Shown here piece by piece: positions 33,187 through 44,399 of a DNA stretch of 64,000 bases. Both the position numbers and the translations under genes were made by a program. Numbering within the stretch: position 1 is the first letter of the stretch; the number at the start of each line of letters is the position of its first letter. The notes below the pieces were generated by a model. That model ran no database searches, was not told where the DNA came from, and saw only the letters and a list, made by a program, of their open reading frames with translations. Source of the stretch: Orychophragmus violaceus (Eukaryota; Streptophyta; Magnoliopsida; Brassicales; Brassicaceae); assembly GCA_030180135.1 (NCBI GenBank), contig CM058229.1, positions 45,101,522 to 45,165,521 of the forward strand. The letters are read 5' to 3'.

Positions 33187-33819
33187 TTTATTATATTCTA
33201 CCACATAAATAATATATATACTAAACATATCGGTAAAAATCCAAAAAACTAAGCTCTAATTACTCCCCGCTTAATTCTCGAGTTTTCAATAAATCGCTAG
33301 ACTTAGGATAATCGCGCGTACATCGCCTAGCGCAATTCCGAACAAGGCATATATCTATAGATAAATTATATTAAAAAGAATGCAATACTTTTTCTGATAA
33401 TTTGAATTTTTTAAAATATATATTTTTTTAATATGCTAAGTTTTGTAAATTCAGTTTTTTTTTTCTAGAAACTAACAGACTACGCATCTCAAACTTTTTC
33501 AATGACTTTTTTGTACTTCAATTTATACTAATATATATGTATTCAAAGTTTTCCTTTTCTTTTGAATTTTGAATGAGTCTTATTATTATTTCTAACTTTG
33601 TATATTGTCTTTGGGTTTTTCTTTACAACAAAACTGGTGGGTTTTTTACATTCATTAGTTTCCAAGTTTCCATCTGACAAATTGAGTATACTTTGTATGT
33701 TTGATTTTTCTGGTATACAAGCAAGGAAGAAGGAGAATAGAAAAGAAGAGCTCAAGCATGAACAATTATTGTTAATTTAATAGATTTCTTTGACACATAA
33801 AATAAAACTATTGACGGCC

Positions 33820-34077
33820 TTAAAATGTATTGTTATATGTATATTAACATTTACAGTAAATAACCATGTCGACAAAAAAAAAACATTTACAGTAAATAAA
33901 ATTATTAACCGGCTAACACATGCGTTTGTTAATCATAAATTTACATTTAATATATACGTTAACAGAAAATAGAATTATTAAATGGCTAACATATGTGTTA
34001 TCATCTGTATATTTACATTACATATATAAAATTTATAAAAAATAAAACTAGATAACATGTGTGTTGTTATCTATAAA
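33820..34077. repeat. Tandem AT-rich minisatellite of about 80-base units
   Basis: Roughly three diverged units each contain AATAAAATTATTAA, GGCTAACACATGTGT-like and ATAAATTTACATTTA-like words. Related sequence lies at 37483-37640, 40620-40731 and 51355-51386, next to Helitron borders. Confidence 0.5.
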
Positions 34078-34623
34078 CTAGTTAAGTAACTGATTCTGCG
34101 CACGCGCGGAGGTCTTTTTGCGTCATTGTATGTCTTATTTTGGTTTATGTTAAATTATGAATCTTCTCTTTTGTATTTGTGGCCGCCCAACTTTGTTACA
34201 ATGTATTTTGTTAAAAAAAAATCATACATGATTATTGAATAAAAGGTTGTTATTTGGTTAAAGAGGAATTTTTTTTTTTTTAGAAAGGTACTGCAGTATT
34301 AGAATCCGCAAGTAACTCTTCTTTTACTGTTTAAGCTATAAAACATACCAAACATATCAAACCAAACCGTTTGTATCCAAAAATATTCGGAAACAATACT
34401 TGAATGAATAAAACAAATCTTCTGAACCTAAAAATAAACCCCCAAATTAATGTAGTATTTGAATGATGCTTTCTGCATCAATCCAAAATTTTAAAAAGGC
34501 CACCAATCCATTCTCTTTGATTCTTTTACCTAAAATGCAATATAAAGCATCAAAAATAAACAAAAAAAGGAATGTGATTTATGGTTTCCTTTTCTTCCGC
34601 TTCCTCCTCCTAGGTACTACTAA

Positions 34624-35235
34624 TTAAGATCCTAGATTCCTAAAAACGATATGAATAAATGTTTCTAGAACATGTTGGAGCCTTGCTCTGCTATTGTAGT
34701 ACTGAATCAATCCTCTATCTTGATGGATGATAATTATTGCTTCATGACCATCGTTAATGCTAGCTTCAGCTGCTGCTTTCGTTGCTACTGTTAAATACAA
34801 ACAAAACAAACAATAAAAAAATCAAAGAATCAACAAAAAATTCGAAAACAATGGTTTCAATGTAGATTTGAGTTGTGAAATCAAACCTGAGGTGGAAGTT
34901 GAAGAGGATGACGATAAAGATGAAGATGCTAATGATAGTGCCAAAGAGGTTGGGAGGGAGAGGATTGGAGGTGGAGGAGACTGATGAGAGTTGAAATGCT
35001 GATGAGGCAAGTTAGGGTATTGCAACAGAGGAGTAGGAGTACTGTATTGAAAGCTAAAACCTTGATGGTATTGATGTTGAGTTTGAACTTGAGCTTGATT
35101 GTTACTTTGTGCTGGATTGTATTGTGGGTAGAGAAGATAGTAACCATGGAACATTCTTGATGATCCTGATGATGATGGAGGTCCCATATATGGAGAATAT
35201 TGTTGTCCTCCATAGAGATGATGGTTGTAGTAGTT
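34624..35235 (-). pseudogene. C-terminal exons resembling an RRM-family (ARP1-like) protein
   Basis: Two minus-strand exons, 35235-34887 and 34788-34624, join in frame over a GT-AG intron. They encode a Tyr/Gln/Pro-rich tail (NYYNHHLYGGQQYSPYMG, FHGYY, YPQYNPAQSNNQAQVQ, a Ser run) and then VATKAAAEASINDGHEA. This fits the low-complexity C-terminus of plant ARP1-like RRM proteins, but no RRM is present to prove it. The 5' exons are missing and a palmitoyltransferase fragment lies upstream instead. Confidence 0.45.
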
Positions 35236-35639
35236 CTGCATATGAAATATAGAGTACTTGAATGAAACACCAAGGGCCCTGCAGTGGGTGCCACTCGTCT
35301 GTCCCAATGAGCTGGTGTGAACTGCCCCAATATCACTTGGAAAAAAACACAAAACTCTCATCAGTCGTACATCGGCTATGACCATGTGTATGCATTCGTG
35401 AGGTAGAACAAAATATTACTTTGCCAATAATGTTATGGTGGTGGCTAATGCCAAGCCACTCGTATGTTTTTCCATCAAAGTATCACTGTATACATTCCTG
35501 CCCAGATCCCTACAAAAAAATAAACAATATAAAATGTTACTCAGCTCGACATAACATCTTAGAAGCACGACATATAGAATGGGAAGGTGGCATAAGAATT
35601 ATACCAAACCTGTTGCATATTAAGATATCAAGTACAATA

Positions 35640-37055
35640 CTGTCCCACCAAACATACATGGACTTCTTCAGTCTCGGAAACTGGTTTCGGTTTCCTCAGT
35701 CTCTCCCTTGCTTTCTCAAATGCTCGTAAAGCCTTTTTACTGCTTAAAAGGATCAACTTCCATCTCCTTCTATTTTTATAGTTAGTCTCTGCTGATTCTG
35801 TCCAAAACAGAATATTCCCTTTGAGAAGCCTTGAAAGTGGCAACAACAAAAGCATAAAGCTTTATTGAAAAAGAGTTATATATTCACCTCATTTTCTTTC
35901 CTGCACATAAACTTCGAGACAACGTTGGTCTTGGCCATCAAGACGAATCAAAATCGGAGCTTTCATTTGAAGATGAATCTACTTCGTCAAAAGAGTCCAC
36001 ATCTGCAATTTGATTCTCCTCCCTCATCGCTAATATATAGTCATATGTTCCATCCCCTGAAAATAAGCACTACTTGTAAAAGCAAGAAATCAAAAACAGA
36101 GTCATTCTGCTAACTTCATGGCTAGGAGATCGTAAGAGTTACCTTTCTGATGAGAACCACATGGAAGAGGAAAATCTGCCCCATGGCTGTTGAGCCAAAG
36201 GTCGTTAACAAAACCAACATAACTTGTAATAACATAAAACAATACAAACTTCAGGAATGAAAAGAAGCTGCATTAGATTTCATGGGAAATAAGCAAGTAT
36301 AAAGAGCATACATATATTGTAGCAAGAGCCCATCTAGGGAACTCTACATAAAGCCTTCTCTTCATTTTGGTGTCCACAAAACGTCTGACAAATATGGCAA
36401 TGGCTGCTCCACCTTCTATCATTCACTGTTGCAACAAAAGCAAGTCAATATCGTTACCAGAATGAGCTAGAACTTTCCATGTTTCTGTTTTATGTAGTTG
36501 AGAGAGGCAATACACACCATGATCAAGAAGAAATCCATTAGGAGTATGAACGTGGTGTAGTTCCTTTTCCCAACGCAGTTATTGAGCCACTGACTACACC
36601 AAACATCCAAAGAGAAGCTTATAAATATAAATCTTAACAAAACAGCAGATTTAGATTCAGGTGTTAAACCACTAAACCTTACCCTACAATGGTGATAAAA
36701 CCTTTCAACACACCTGTTACATGTCCTGCAATGCTTACTGCTCCGTTTAACCTGAAATAAAAACACAAAGAAAACATCTAAAGAAGTCTTAGCTTTTGAT
36801 AAACAAAGTGGTTGATATTAGTTTTAAAACAGGCAAACCTCTAAATCACAAAGTGAGCAATATGGATATCATCTTCCTCTTTAGGGTCTGGTGTAACGGC
36901 ATCATCTTTCATAACCAGTGGAAACGGAAGAAGCAGTTCCAGCTGCACGCTGCTTTTCCAAGGATCCAAATACGTCTGTTTGATCAAACTCCTCAAGCTC
37001 TTCCTCTCTAACCTCCTGGAAAACTCACAGAATTTGAAGAAGAACCTAGCCATGA
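35640..37055 (-). pseudogene. DHHC palmitoyltransferase gene fragment, broken
   Basis: Minus-strand exons read, in order: a Cys-rich lead-in with QTDVFGSLEKQRAAGTASS (37055-36855), VKRSSKHCRTCNRCVERF then YHHCR (36751-36683), WLNNCVGKRNYTTFILLM (36589 down), MIEGGAAIAIFVRRFVD (about 36425-36310), MGQIFLFHVVLIRK (36187-36142), TYDYILAMREENQ (about 36057-35965), and WKLILLSSKKALRAFEKA (about 35850-35640). This matches the order in plant PAT S-acyltransferases. Two frameshifts in the first exon and Asp-to-Tyr in the DHHC motif (codon 36695-36697) make it non-functional. The first transmembrane exons are absent. Confidence 0.85.
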
Positions 37056-37482
37056 TAAAAATCCTGGAGAAGAAGCATGGAACAATTTGGTGAGCGTAAG
37101 ATTTAGGGACTGGAGAGGTAGCGCAGTTGGATCGTGGTGTTGAATGGCCATTTATACTGTCGCGATTCCGATAACCCGAAATCGTTTGGAAATCGGGAGG
37201 TCAGGGTAGTGAATGATGATGGAAGGACATGTTTAAGTGAGGATTAAGTGAGGATAGTAGGCGAAGCAGAACGGTGGAATTGATCGCCAACGGTTACGTT
37301 TACTTCTGAAGAGCCGTCGTGGGATGTGCAGCGTGTTAGGCTTTGGGAGGAAGAAAGCGGCTGACAGAAAACATTTTGGGCTCGTTCAATTTAATAGATT
37401 TCGAAGGCCCAATACATTTTTTTAAAGAGAATGCTGAGGTGGTGCAACCAGAAGAGAGAATGACCTCCTATTATATATAAGA

Positions 37483-39254
37483 TTTATATTTATTAAACGA
37501 TAACTATCACAAAAGTATGGAAAATATGCAGTATTAGCTATACATGTGCAATGTCAGCCATACATGGACAATGTTAACCATATATGTGCAGTGTAAACCA
37601 CACATTTGTACATTTATACTAGTGCATAGTGTTCGACCTAATACCTAAGATCAACCTTAATCAACTAAACTCAGCAAAAATTGGATGAGACAAGTCGGTA
37701 CAACTCCGGTTTAAGGACACAACTTCTTCACATAGATATAACAAATGATATTCTTATCTTCGTACACGCAATTTACTCATACAAGATTGTTCACTTCCAA
37801 TACCATAAAATATACCCCTAGTAATCATGCACCAGGACTGATTTTTGGATTCGCCATATCGTATAAACTAAATTATAATCTACATAAATGAGAAGTGCTT
37901 TTCGGCCAAATATGAGGTGTCAACACAAGAGTCTTTTAGAAGAGGATAATGTTGACGTGGAATGGTGACATGGCAAGTCAAAAAATAACTTAAAGGGTTT
38001 AGAGTTGAACTTATTTACGAGAATGGCATCACCTCGATTTTTATTCATTTAATTAATTCACTTTCCTTAAAAAGCACAATATATTTCTGAATATTTTATT
38101 AATTCGATTTTGAAAAAAAATATTCTATGTCATATACCAATCTCTCGAGAGAAGTTTGTTAGTCTCTAATGAAATCCTATATAAGGTGAGCTTGGTGGCA
38201 TAGAAACATAATCATTTGCATCTTCCATATTTTCAAGAAGTTTTCTCTCTATTTTTTTCTCATTGGCTATGGCAGTGTTTTTTCGGATGATTAAAATTTT
38301 AATCAAATGATCCGTTATCATTTCTATAATGTTCTTCTTCTTTTCGATGTGAAACGTATTTTTATGTTTTTGTTTTTTAATTCTGTTTTGTTCTTAATCC
38401 CATGAAAGAAAAAGCTCGATTATCTCGAGTTTTTGTGAATGATGTGAGGTGAACTAATAAACGTTTGAGATTTTCTGTAAAGGAGTGTGAATCTATACTC
38501 AATATCTAAAAGATTGATTGAAGGTTATTGCCAATACGTTGCTAGTTCATCTAACATGTCCCGATTGTCCTAATGAGCCTATAGTCCGAGTACCAAAAAG
38601 GCTTAGTCCCGATAGTCCGAATAAGGCTTAATATTTGAGATCTAAAAGTCCAATGAAAATGAGACAAATCAAAGTCATCCTTAAATTCAAGGTTTGTCCT
38701 ACAGAAAGCTCTTTTACAAGAACATCACATACTTTTGAAATTGTTAAAAATAATTGTACTTATGTAAGACCTATTGATAAAACCAACATAGCAACTGAGT
38801 TCCATAACGTAAAAAACATGCAAACCTATTGATTTATTTAAATTTTCCGTTAAAGGCATGTGGAATAATTAGTTCTAATTGATGAAATCCAAATCATTAA
38901 TTTAGTATAATATACCAAGCAAAATAAACATGGACAATTCTATTTGTGCATGCACAATGTGGATATTTTTATACATATCCTTCATTTAAACATGATATTT
39001 TTCGTTTTGCAGATCTAATTGCATTTGTTTGGTAAATATAAAACTAATTTGTTTTCAATCGTATTTCGAAAATAAATATACATATAAAAATTTGGAGATT
39101 TATATAAAACGATGAATGAAACTTTATACCACATATTAGTTTTGACACACAAACCTAACAAACAACTTAGATCAACTTCCAAATAACATAATGTCTGCAC
39201 ATGCATGCACGATCACCTTCTACCACATATTAAATATACACAATGGTTTTCGTC
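37483..39254. other. Intergenic DNA without recognised gene
   Basis: Starts with four diverged roughly 21-base units around TTAGCCATACATGTGCAATG (37530-37620). Further on, CCTATATAAGGTGAGC near 38178 could be a TATA-type promoter but no convincing coding frame follows. 39116-39208 is copied at 40088-40193 on the other side of the Cassandra element. Confidence 0.4.
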
Positions 39255-39334
39255 TGTTACATACTGGGCCTAACCCATTTGAGAAAGGCTTAAATGAATT
39301 AATTTGGCTACCTATATCACAAAGTGCACTTACC

Positions 39335-39434
39335 TTTTCCGATCACTTGCCTGAAAGAACTCCAGAGTTAACCGTGCTTGGACTGGAGTAGTCCTAGGAT
39401 GGGTGACCTTCCGGGAAGTGATTCGTGGTAGCAT
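39335..39434 (+). ncRNA. 5S rRNA-like segment in left Cassandra LTR
   Basis: AGAACTCCAGAGTTAACCGT and AGGATGGGTGACC with GGGAAGT follow the order of the 3' two-thirds of plant 5S rRNA, including the A-box, intermediate element and C-box positions. One A-box base is changed (AACCGT for AAGCGT). It is a retrotransposon part, not a ribosomal gene. Confidence 0.85.
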
Positions 39435-39815
39435 GTGTGTGAGGACAAAACACATGGGAAAAGGCCACGTGGTGATTGTAGGGTCAGTAAATTACTCGGT
39501 CGGGCCTATGAAAAATAACGCACCGACAGTCGGACAGGGGTGGGGCCCATGAGCCCGATAGAGGGATGGGTGACTCACCGGTAGGGGCGGACGGGGCGTT
39601 ACAATTGGTATATCAGAGCTCAGAGAAGTCAAACCGATTCTGTCTCGGGAGACAATCCTGGGGTTTGAGGGTTATGGTGGCTCCGGTTATGAGATGCAGA
39701 ATTCGGGGACGAATTCCCATTAAGTGGAGGAGAATTGTAACATACTGGGCCCAACCAATTTGAGAAAGGCTTAAATGAATTAATTTGGCTACCTATATCA
39801 CCAAGTGCACTTACC

Positions 39816-39916
39816 TTTTCCGATCACTTGCCTGGAAGAACTCCAGAGTTAAGCGTGCTTGAACTGGAGTAGTCCCAGGATGGGTGACCTTCCGGGAAGT
39901 GATTCGTGGTAGCATG
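39816..39916 (+). ncRNA. 5S rRNA-like segment in right Cassandra LTR
   Basis: Here the A box AGTTAAGCGTGCTTG is intact, followed by AGTAGTCCCAGGATGGGTGA and CC plus GGGAAGTGATTCGTGG. The promoter elements used by TFIIIA and Pol III in 5S genes are all recognisable. The start of 5S rRNA is replaced by LTR sequence. Confidence 0.87.
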
Positions 39917-40084
39917 TGTGTGAGGACAAAACACATGGGAAAAGGCCACGTGGTGATTGTAGGGTCAGTAAATTACTCGGTCGGGCCTACGGAAAACAAC
40001 GCACCGACAGTCGGACAGGGGTGGGGCCCACAAGCCCGATAGAGGGATGGGTGACTCACCGGTATGGGCGGACGGGGCGTTACA

Positions 40085-40731
40085 ATAACAAACTTTCTAC
40101 CACGTATTAGTTTTAACACACGAAACAAAAAAAAATAACTTAGATCAACTTCCAAATAACATAAAATACTTCAATGCCTGCATATGCATGCGGGTCGATA
40201 CTTAGAATGTTCTACAATCAAAAATAATATTTTAAAACTATCCACAACCGCATGCCACTATAAACTAACAAATATTAATTATATTTTGAGTTAGAGTATT
40301 CCAAGTAACACAAAACGATACAAATGTATACAAAATGTTTTCTTATGTTTAAATGCAAAATACCAAAAATACACCCGTGTATGTATATAATGTTTGCAAC
40401 GGAGATAACAAAAAAAAACAAACAAATTAACATCTAAAATTACAATTAACATAATTTTATCATAAATTTAATATTCTTACATGCATACGGGACAATTACT
40501 TAATATATTACATATAACACACATATACATAGTTTTGTTTTTATATGAGACGAGATATTAATAAGATTTTGTGAGTTTGAAGATTTTGTAGCTATGAATT
40601 CTAATTGCATTCGTTATATACACTTGCATAAAATAAATTTATTAATCCGCTAACATGTGTCGTTATCAATACATTTATAGTGTTAACAGATATTATTATA
40701 AATGTATCAAACATGTTCAGTATTAACCATA
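40085..40731. other. AT-rich spacer with duplicated flank of Cassandra
   Basis: 40088-40193 repeats 39116-39208 (ACTTAGATCAACTTCCAAAT and CATGCATGC shared). The remainder to the Helitron border belongs to the AT-rich repeat family with GCTAACATGTGTCGTTATC and TATTAACCAT words. No gene is seen. Confidence 0.5.
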
Positions 40732-42058
40732 CTAGTTTTTGAAACCCCGCGCACGCGCGGGATGTATGTACGTTGAATAATTGCCGTTAGAAAATTCTTG
40801 AGTTATATATTTATTATCACCACTATATTAAGAGATTGTCTTATGGTAATTCTGTTCGAAGCTGCTCTCATCTCGGACTTGGTTTCAAAAGTTTATACCT
40901 TTTTCTGTTCTTCTGTGTATTACATGTGATTAATACGGTTGATTTACAATAATTGTAATGCAAGACCATGGTACGATGAAATTTATATGACCAAAATCTA
41001 TTTAATAAAACTCTAAGTCTGCAGGTTTGACCCCAAAAAAAATTCACTTCTTAGAAAATAGAAAGTTGACATCATCACAAATCGAAGATTCAAAGACTTT
41101 GTTGGTCGTGTAGAGTGAGTGAAAGAAAAGTTGGCAGTGTGGAGTTGACAGTAAGAGCTTCCTTCCACCATTTCTTCTCCATGGAGTAGACTCTGTTAAA
41201 TGAGGGAGAGAATCCGTTTTCCTGTTTCGAGATATTAGTTATTAGAGATTGGATTAGATCTCAATATCATCTGCTCTTTCCTCTGTGATTGTCTCAATTC
41301 TTGAATGAGACAACAAACTCATGTCTTGATGAAAGATTGGCTCTTATATAAGGAAGATCCAGAAGCTCCATAGAGATGTTGCTGAGACTGTTGAGGAAGC
41401 AGCCTGTTGTTGGATGAGATGGGAAGGTAATGCAATGGTTGTATGGGTAAGAAACAAAAGTTAGCAGTTCAGGAGCAGTCTAAATGGTCACACAGTGATT
41501 ATTTTGAGATTATCTCTTACCTTAATGGCATTGGTGTTAAAGGTGGAAGTGGAAAAATATTAAACAACTCGACCTTCTGTTGTGGTTTCGCTGTTCTGCT
41601 TTTGCCAGATGTTTCGTTTTCATCATCTTGTTCGATATCCATGCCAGCAAATGAAGACCCTGCCGAGATTGTAACATTTGTGACCGTGTAAGATCAAAAG
41701 ACCAAGAGACTTGAGATATATATAGAGCTATGAAAGATAGAACAGAAAGACTAACCATCTTTTCTGCCAAATGCATTCTTATAGGAACATCAGAGAGACA
41801 AGTGTATCATGATCAGTCAAAAGAAGAAGAATCTTACACATATATGTCATGGAGGTTAAAGATGATGTAAGAAAGAAAAAAAATACCTGATAGCATTCAC
41901 AGTATTTCTTCAGACTATTTGATTTCTTTCAGTTTGCAGCCTTGTTTGTGTCGCCCTGAAGCGGGAGTTTTGCTTGCATCATCTCCAACTTCAATGATGG
42001 AATCAGAGTTTCTGATGACTTTAGGAGCTAACGTAAACGGATTTCGGGATGCAATCTG

Positions 42059-42695
42059 TGTTGGAATTGTGTCCAGTAATCTCGGTACTGTCTCTAGAAA
42101 GTAAGAGTATGTCAATGATCAGACATAAGTCATATAATACTGGGGGTCATGATGGCTTGCTAGAGTCCGCTCATGATCTATAAGTCTTGGACTTATTGCC
42201 TTTATTATATGATCCCATATGGGTCACACGCCTAAGCTAACAGGAAAATATGTTGGAACGGCTTAGCAGAAGTACGACAAAAGTGCCAGGCATTTGTCGT
42301 ACTAAGAGAGAAAGATTAATGGGTCTGATTAAATGGGATTTAATCAGATTGGTGTTTTGGGCCCCTAAGCCCAAAAGGGAAAGAGAAGGCTTTTAATAAA
42401 CTAAAAGCCAAATCTCCTTTCCCAAACCCCAACCCTGGCAGCAATTTTCCTCTCCTCTCTGCGCCTCCCATCAGCTCGGTCTAGCAGCCGTTTTCTGTGA
42501 TCGCGTGTGTGAACCTTTGGAGGATTCATCCCTCGGTGTATCTCTCTGATCTCTGACCTGTTCTATTCCTTCCGCTGCAATAAACAGGTAAAAGGTGAGA
42601 TCATCTAATGTTTCTATTCAAGAGAACCTAGATCTGTATGTTTAGGTTGATATGAATCTGTGAATTACATCAGGATCAACTAAACAGTTCCTACA
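42059..42695 (+). repeat. 5' LTR of copia element
   Basis: A 637-base LTR. Differences from the 3' copy by eye: GGAACGGC against GGAACAGC, GGGCCCCTAAG against GGGCCCATAAG, and CAGCAATT against CAGCGATT. Confidence 0.95.
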
Positions 42696-42710
42696 GTGGT
42701 ATCAGAGCCA

Positions 42711-44399
42711 TTGGTTCTTAGGATTTCTTGTTTTAGATTCATGTTTAGGTTGTTTAATCTGTTTAGAAGTGTTCTGAATCAACTACTGATAAGAAAAACA
42801 CTTAAGAAACTGATTTGAATCCTGAACAAACGTTTGAAATCGCAAAACCGAGCTATATGACTCGGGTTTTGCGATCGGCCGAGATGATGAACCGTTGGCC
42901 AAGCCGTTCGTATGGATCACGCGTTGGCCGGTTGCATCACTCGACCGTGAGGGGCAGGCGCAAACCGATCGCATGGCTCGGCCGAGATCGATCGCAAGGA
43001 TCCAATCGGCCCGACCGCATGGATCGAAGCCACTCGCGTTCTGCCGAGAGCCGAGCATCGTCTCGATCGCGTCTCGGCCTGAATCGTCCCGCCACCGTCC
43101 CGAGCGTCCCGTGCGTAAGTCGAGATGAGCCGAGCATCGGCCGAGCATCGTCGCGAGAGAGATGGACCGACCTCGGATCGCGTCCGTTGATCGCGGCTGG
43201 CCGATGTCGCGTCTCGATTGCGGCTAGGTCACGGCCTGAATGGGCCGGTTCGGTTCATTTGACGGTTCGGTCTAAAATTTTAATTAAAATTGATTCGTTC
43301 TGGTTTAATAAACAGATTTTAATAATTTTATTAAATCTGGTTAAACCGGGATAAGAAATCCAATGTCGAAAGAAATATTGGATTTAGTGCCTAAACCAGG
43401 AATTTCTAATTTGATTTGGTTGGACCAAATAAATTGAGAAATTCCGGTTTAGTAAATAACCGGTTGACAATTGTGGTCATCGTAGTAATTAAAATTTGGT
43501 TAGACCAATTTTAATGAACCAGACCGGTTATGTCAAATAATTGGACAATTGGGTCATGTCTTGGACATGGACCAATTCTTGGGCCTCGGGCCAAGAAGTT
43601 AAAACAATTGGGCCAATTATTTGAGTCTTTCTTCAGATCAATTTAAAATTTATTTTATAAAATATAAAGTCGATTTTAAATTAAAGTTTCCGAAATTTTG
43701 AAATTAGAAAGTTTCTTAAAATAGAAGTTTCTGGATTTGCGGGTTTTGGATTTTGAGAAATTTCTAAAGTTAGAAAGTTTCCGTTTTTAGAAAGTTTCCA
43801 ATTTTAGAAAGTTTCCAAAAATAGTAGGTTTCCAAAAATAGAAAGTTTCCCGAAATAGTAATCTTCTATTTTGGGAATGAAATTTTAATAAACCTACGAA
43901 CCTCAAATAATATCAAGCGTTGGATGTCTTGTCCAGGCTATGTCAGCTGTCGAAGCCCATTCAATTGTATTCATGGCCTTACAGTGTGAGGGTGTCTACT
44001 TTTGCGTGGATAAGATGGTTTGTGATTCATAAATGTCATTGGGAGTCCCAGACATTAATGATTACATGACTGTATAGTCTGGTTTTCTTGACTAGGCCAT
44101 CGGGAGTCCCGGGCCTTGAGACATCAGAGTGGATTGGGCCTCGGGCCCAGATTCACAACCAAGAGTTATATCACGGATATAATTAGCCGATATAGGGCTT
44201 ACCGATATAAGCTAAGGTTGGGTGACGGCCAGTGGCCCACTTTAATCTTAGTTATATGTGGATCTTGGAATCATTATATTCTATTGAGGGTAACTGATGT
44301 TATTAAATATAATGCGTGATTAATCATATTAAATTTTTAATACGAGATTAGTCATTTTGAACATAATAACTAATAACCTTTTTATTTATATATTTCAGA
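42711..44399 (+). other. Long copia leader with GC-rich insert and AGAAAGTTTCC minisatellite
   Basis: The 1.7-kb untranslated leader before gag contains a GC-rich block (42840-43215) full of CGATCG, GGCCGAG and GCATCG words, embedded in AT-rich sequence. At 43690-43865 about eight diverged copies of TTAGAAAGTTTCCAAAAA lie in tandem. The open frames across the GC block (for example 42815-43354) arise from base composition and are not counted as genes. The related element at 58220 has palindromic TCGATCGA modules in the same leader position. Confidence 0.7.

Larger units (their letters stand above)
34078..37482 (-). mobile_element. Gene-capturing Helitron (minus strand)
   Basis: Read on the minus strand, the 5' end at 37482 is TCTTATATATAATAGGAGG after an A, matching the 5' end of the Helitron at 24674. 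The 3' end has a GC-rich hairpin region (CTCCGCGCGTGCGCAG, 34097-34112) and CTAG before T at 34078. Between them lie fragments of a DHHC palmitoyltransferase gene and of an RNA-binding-protein-like gene, both with introns and both in the element's own orientation, the usual arrangement in plant Helitrons with captured genes. No Rep/helicase is present. Confidence 0.7.
39255..40084 (+). mobile_element. Cassandra TRIM retrotransposon
   Basis: Two 349-base LTRs (39255-39603, 39736-40084), each TGTtACATAC...GTTACA, flank only 132 internal bases with a degenerate tRNA-Met primer site (TGGTATATCAGAGC, 39606 on) and a purine tract GTGGAGGAGAA before the right LTR. The LTRs differ at about a dozen sites, so it is an older insertion. 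Each LTR holds a 5S rRNA-like segment, the hallmark of Cassandra. No target duplication is evident (TCGTC against ATAAC); a flanking 90-100-base sequence is instead present on both sides, suggesting local duplication or recombination. Confidence 0.9.

Noticed and set aside
39335..39916. Two 5S rRNA genes
   Set aside because: The 5' third of 5S rRNA is missing and both copies lie at the same position inside LTRs of a Cassandra element.
42815..43354. Arg/Ser-rich open frames on both strands in the copia leader
   Set aside because: All frames are open because of GC-rich composition; no domain or codon bias, and the region lies between PBS and gag.
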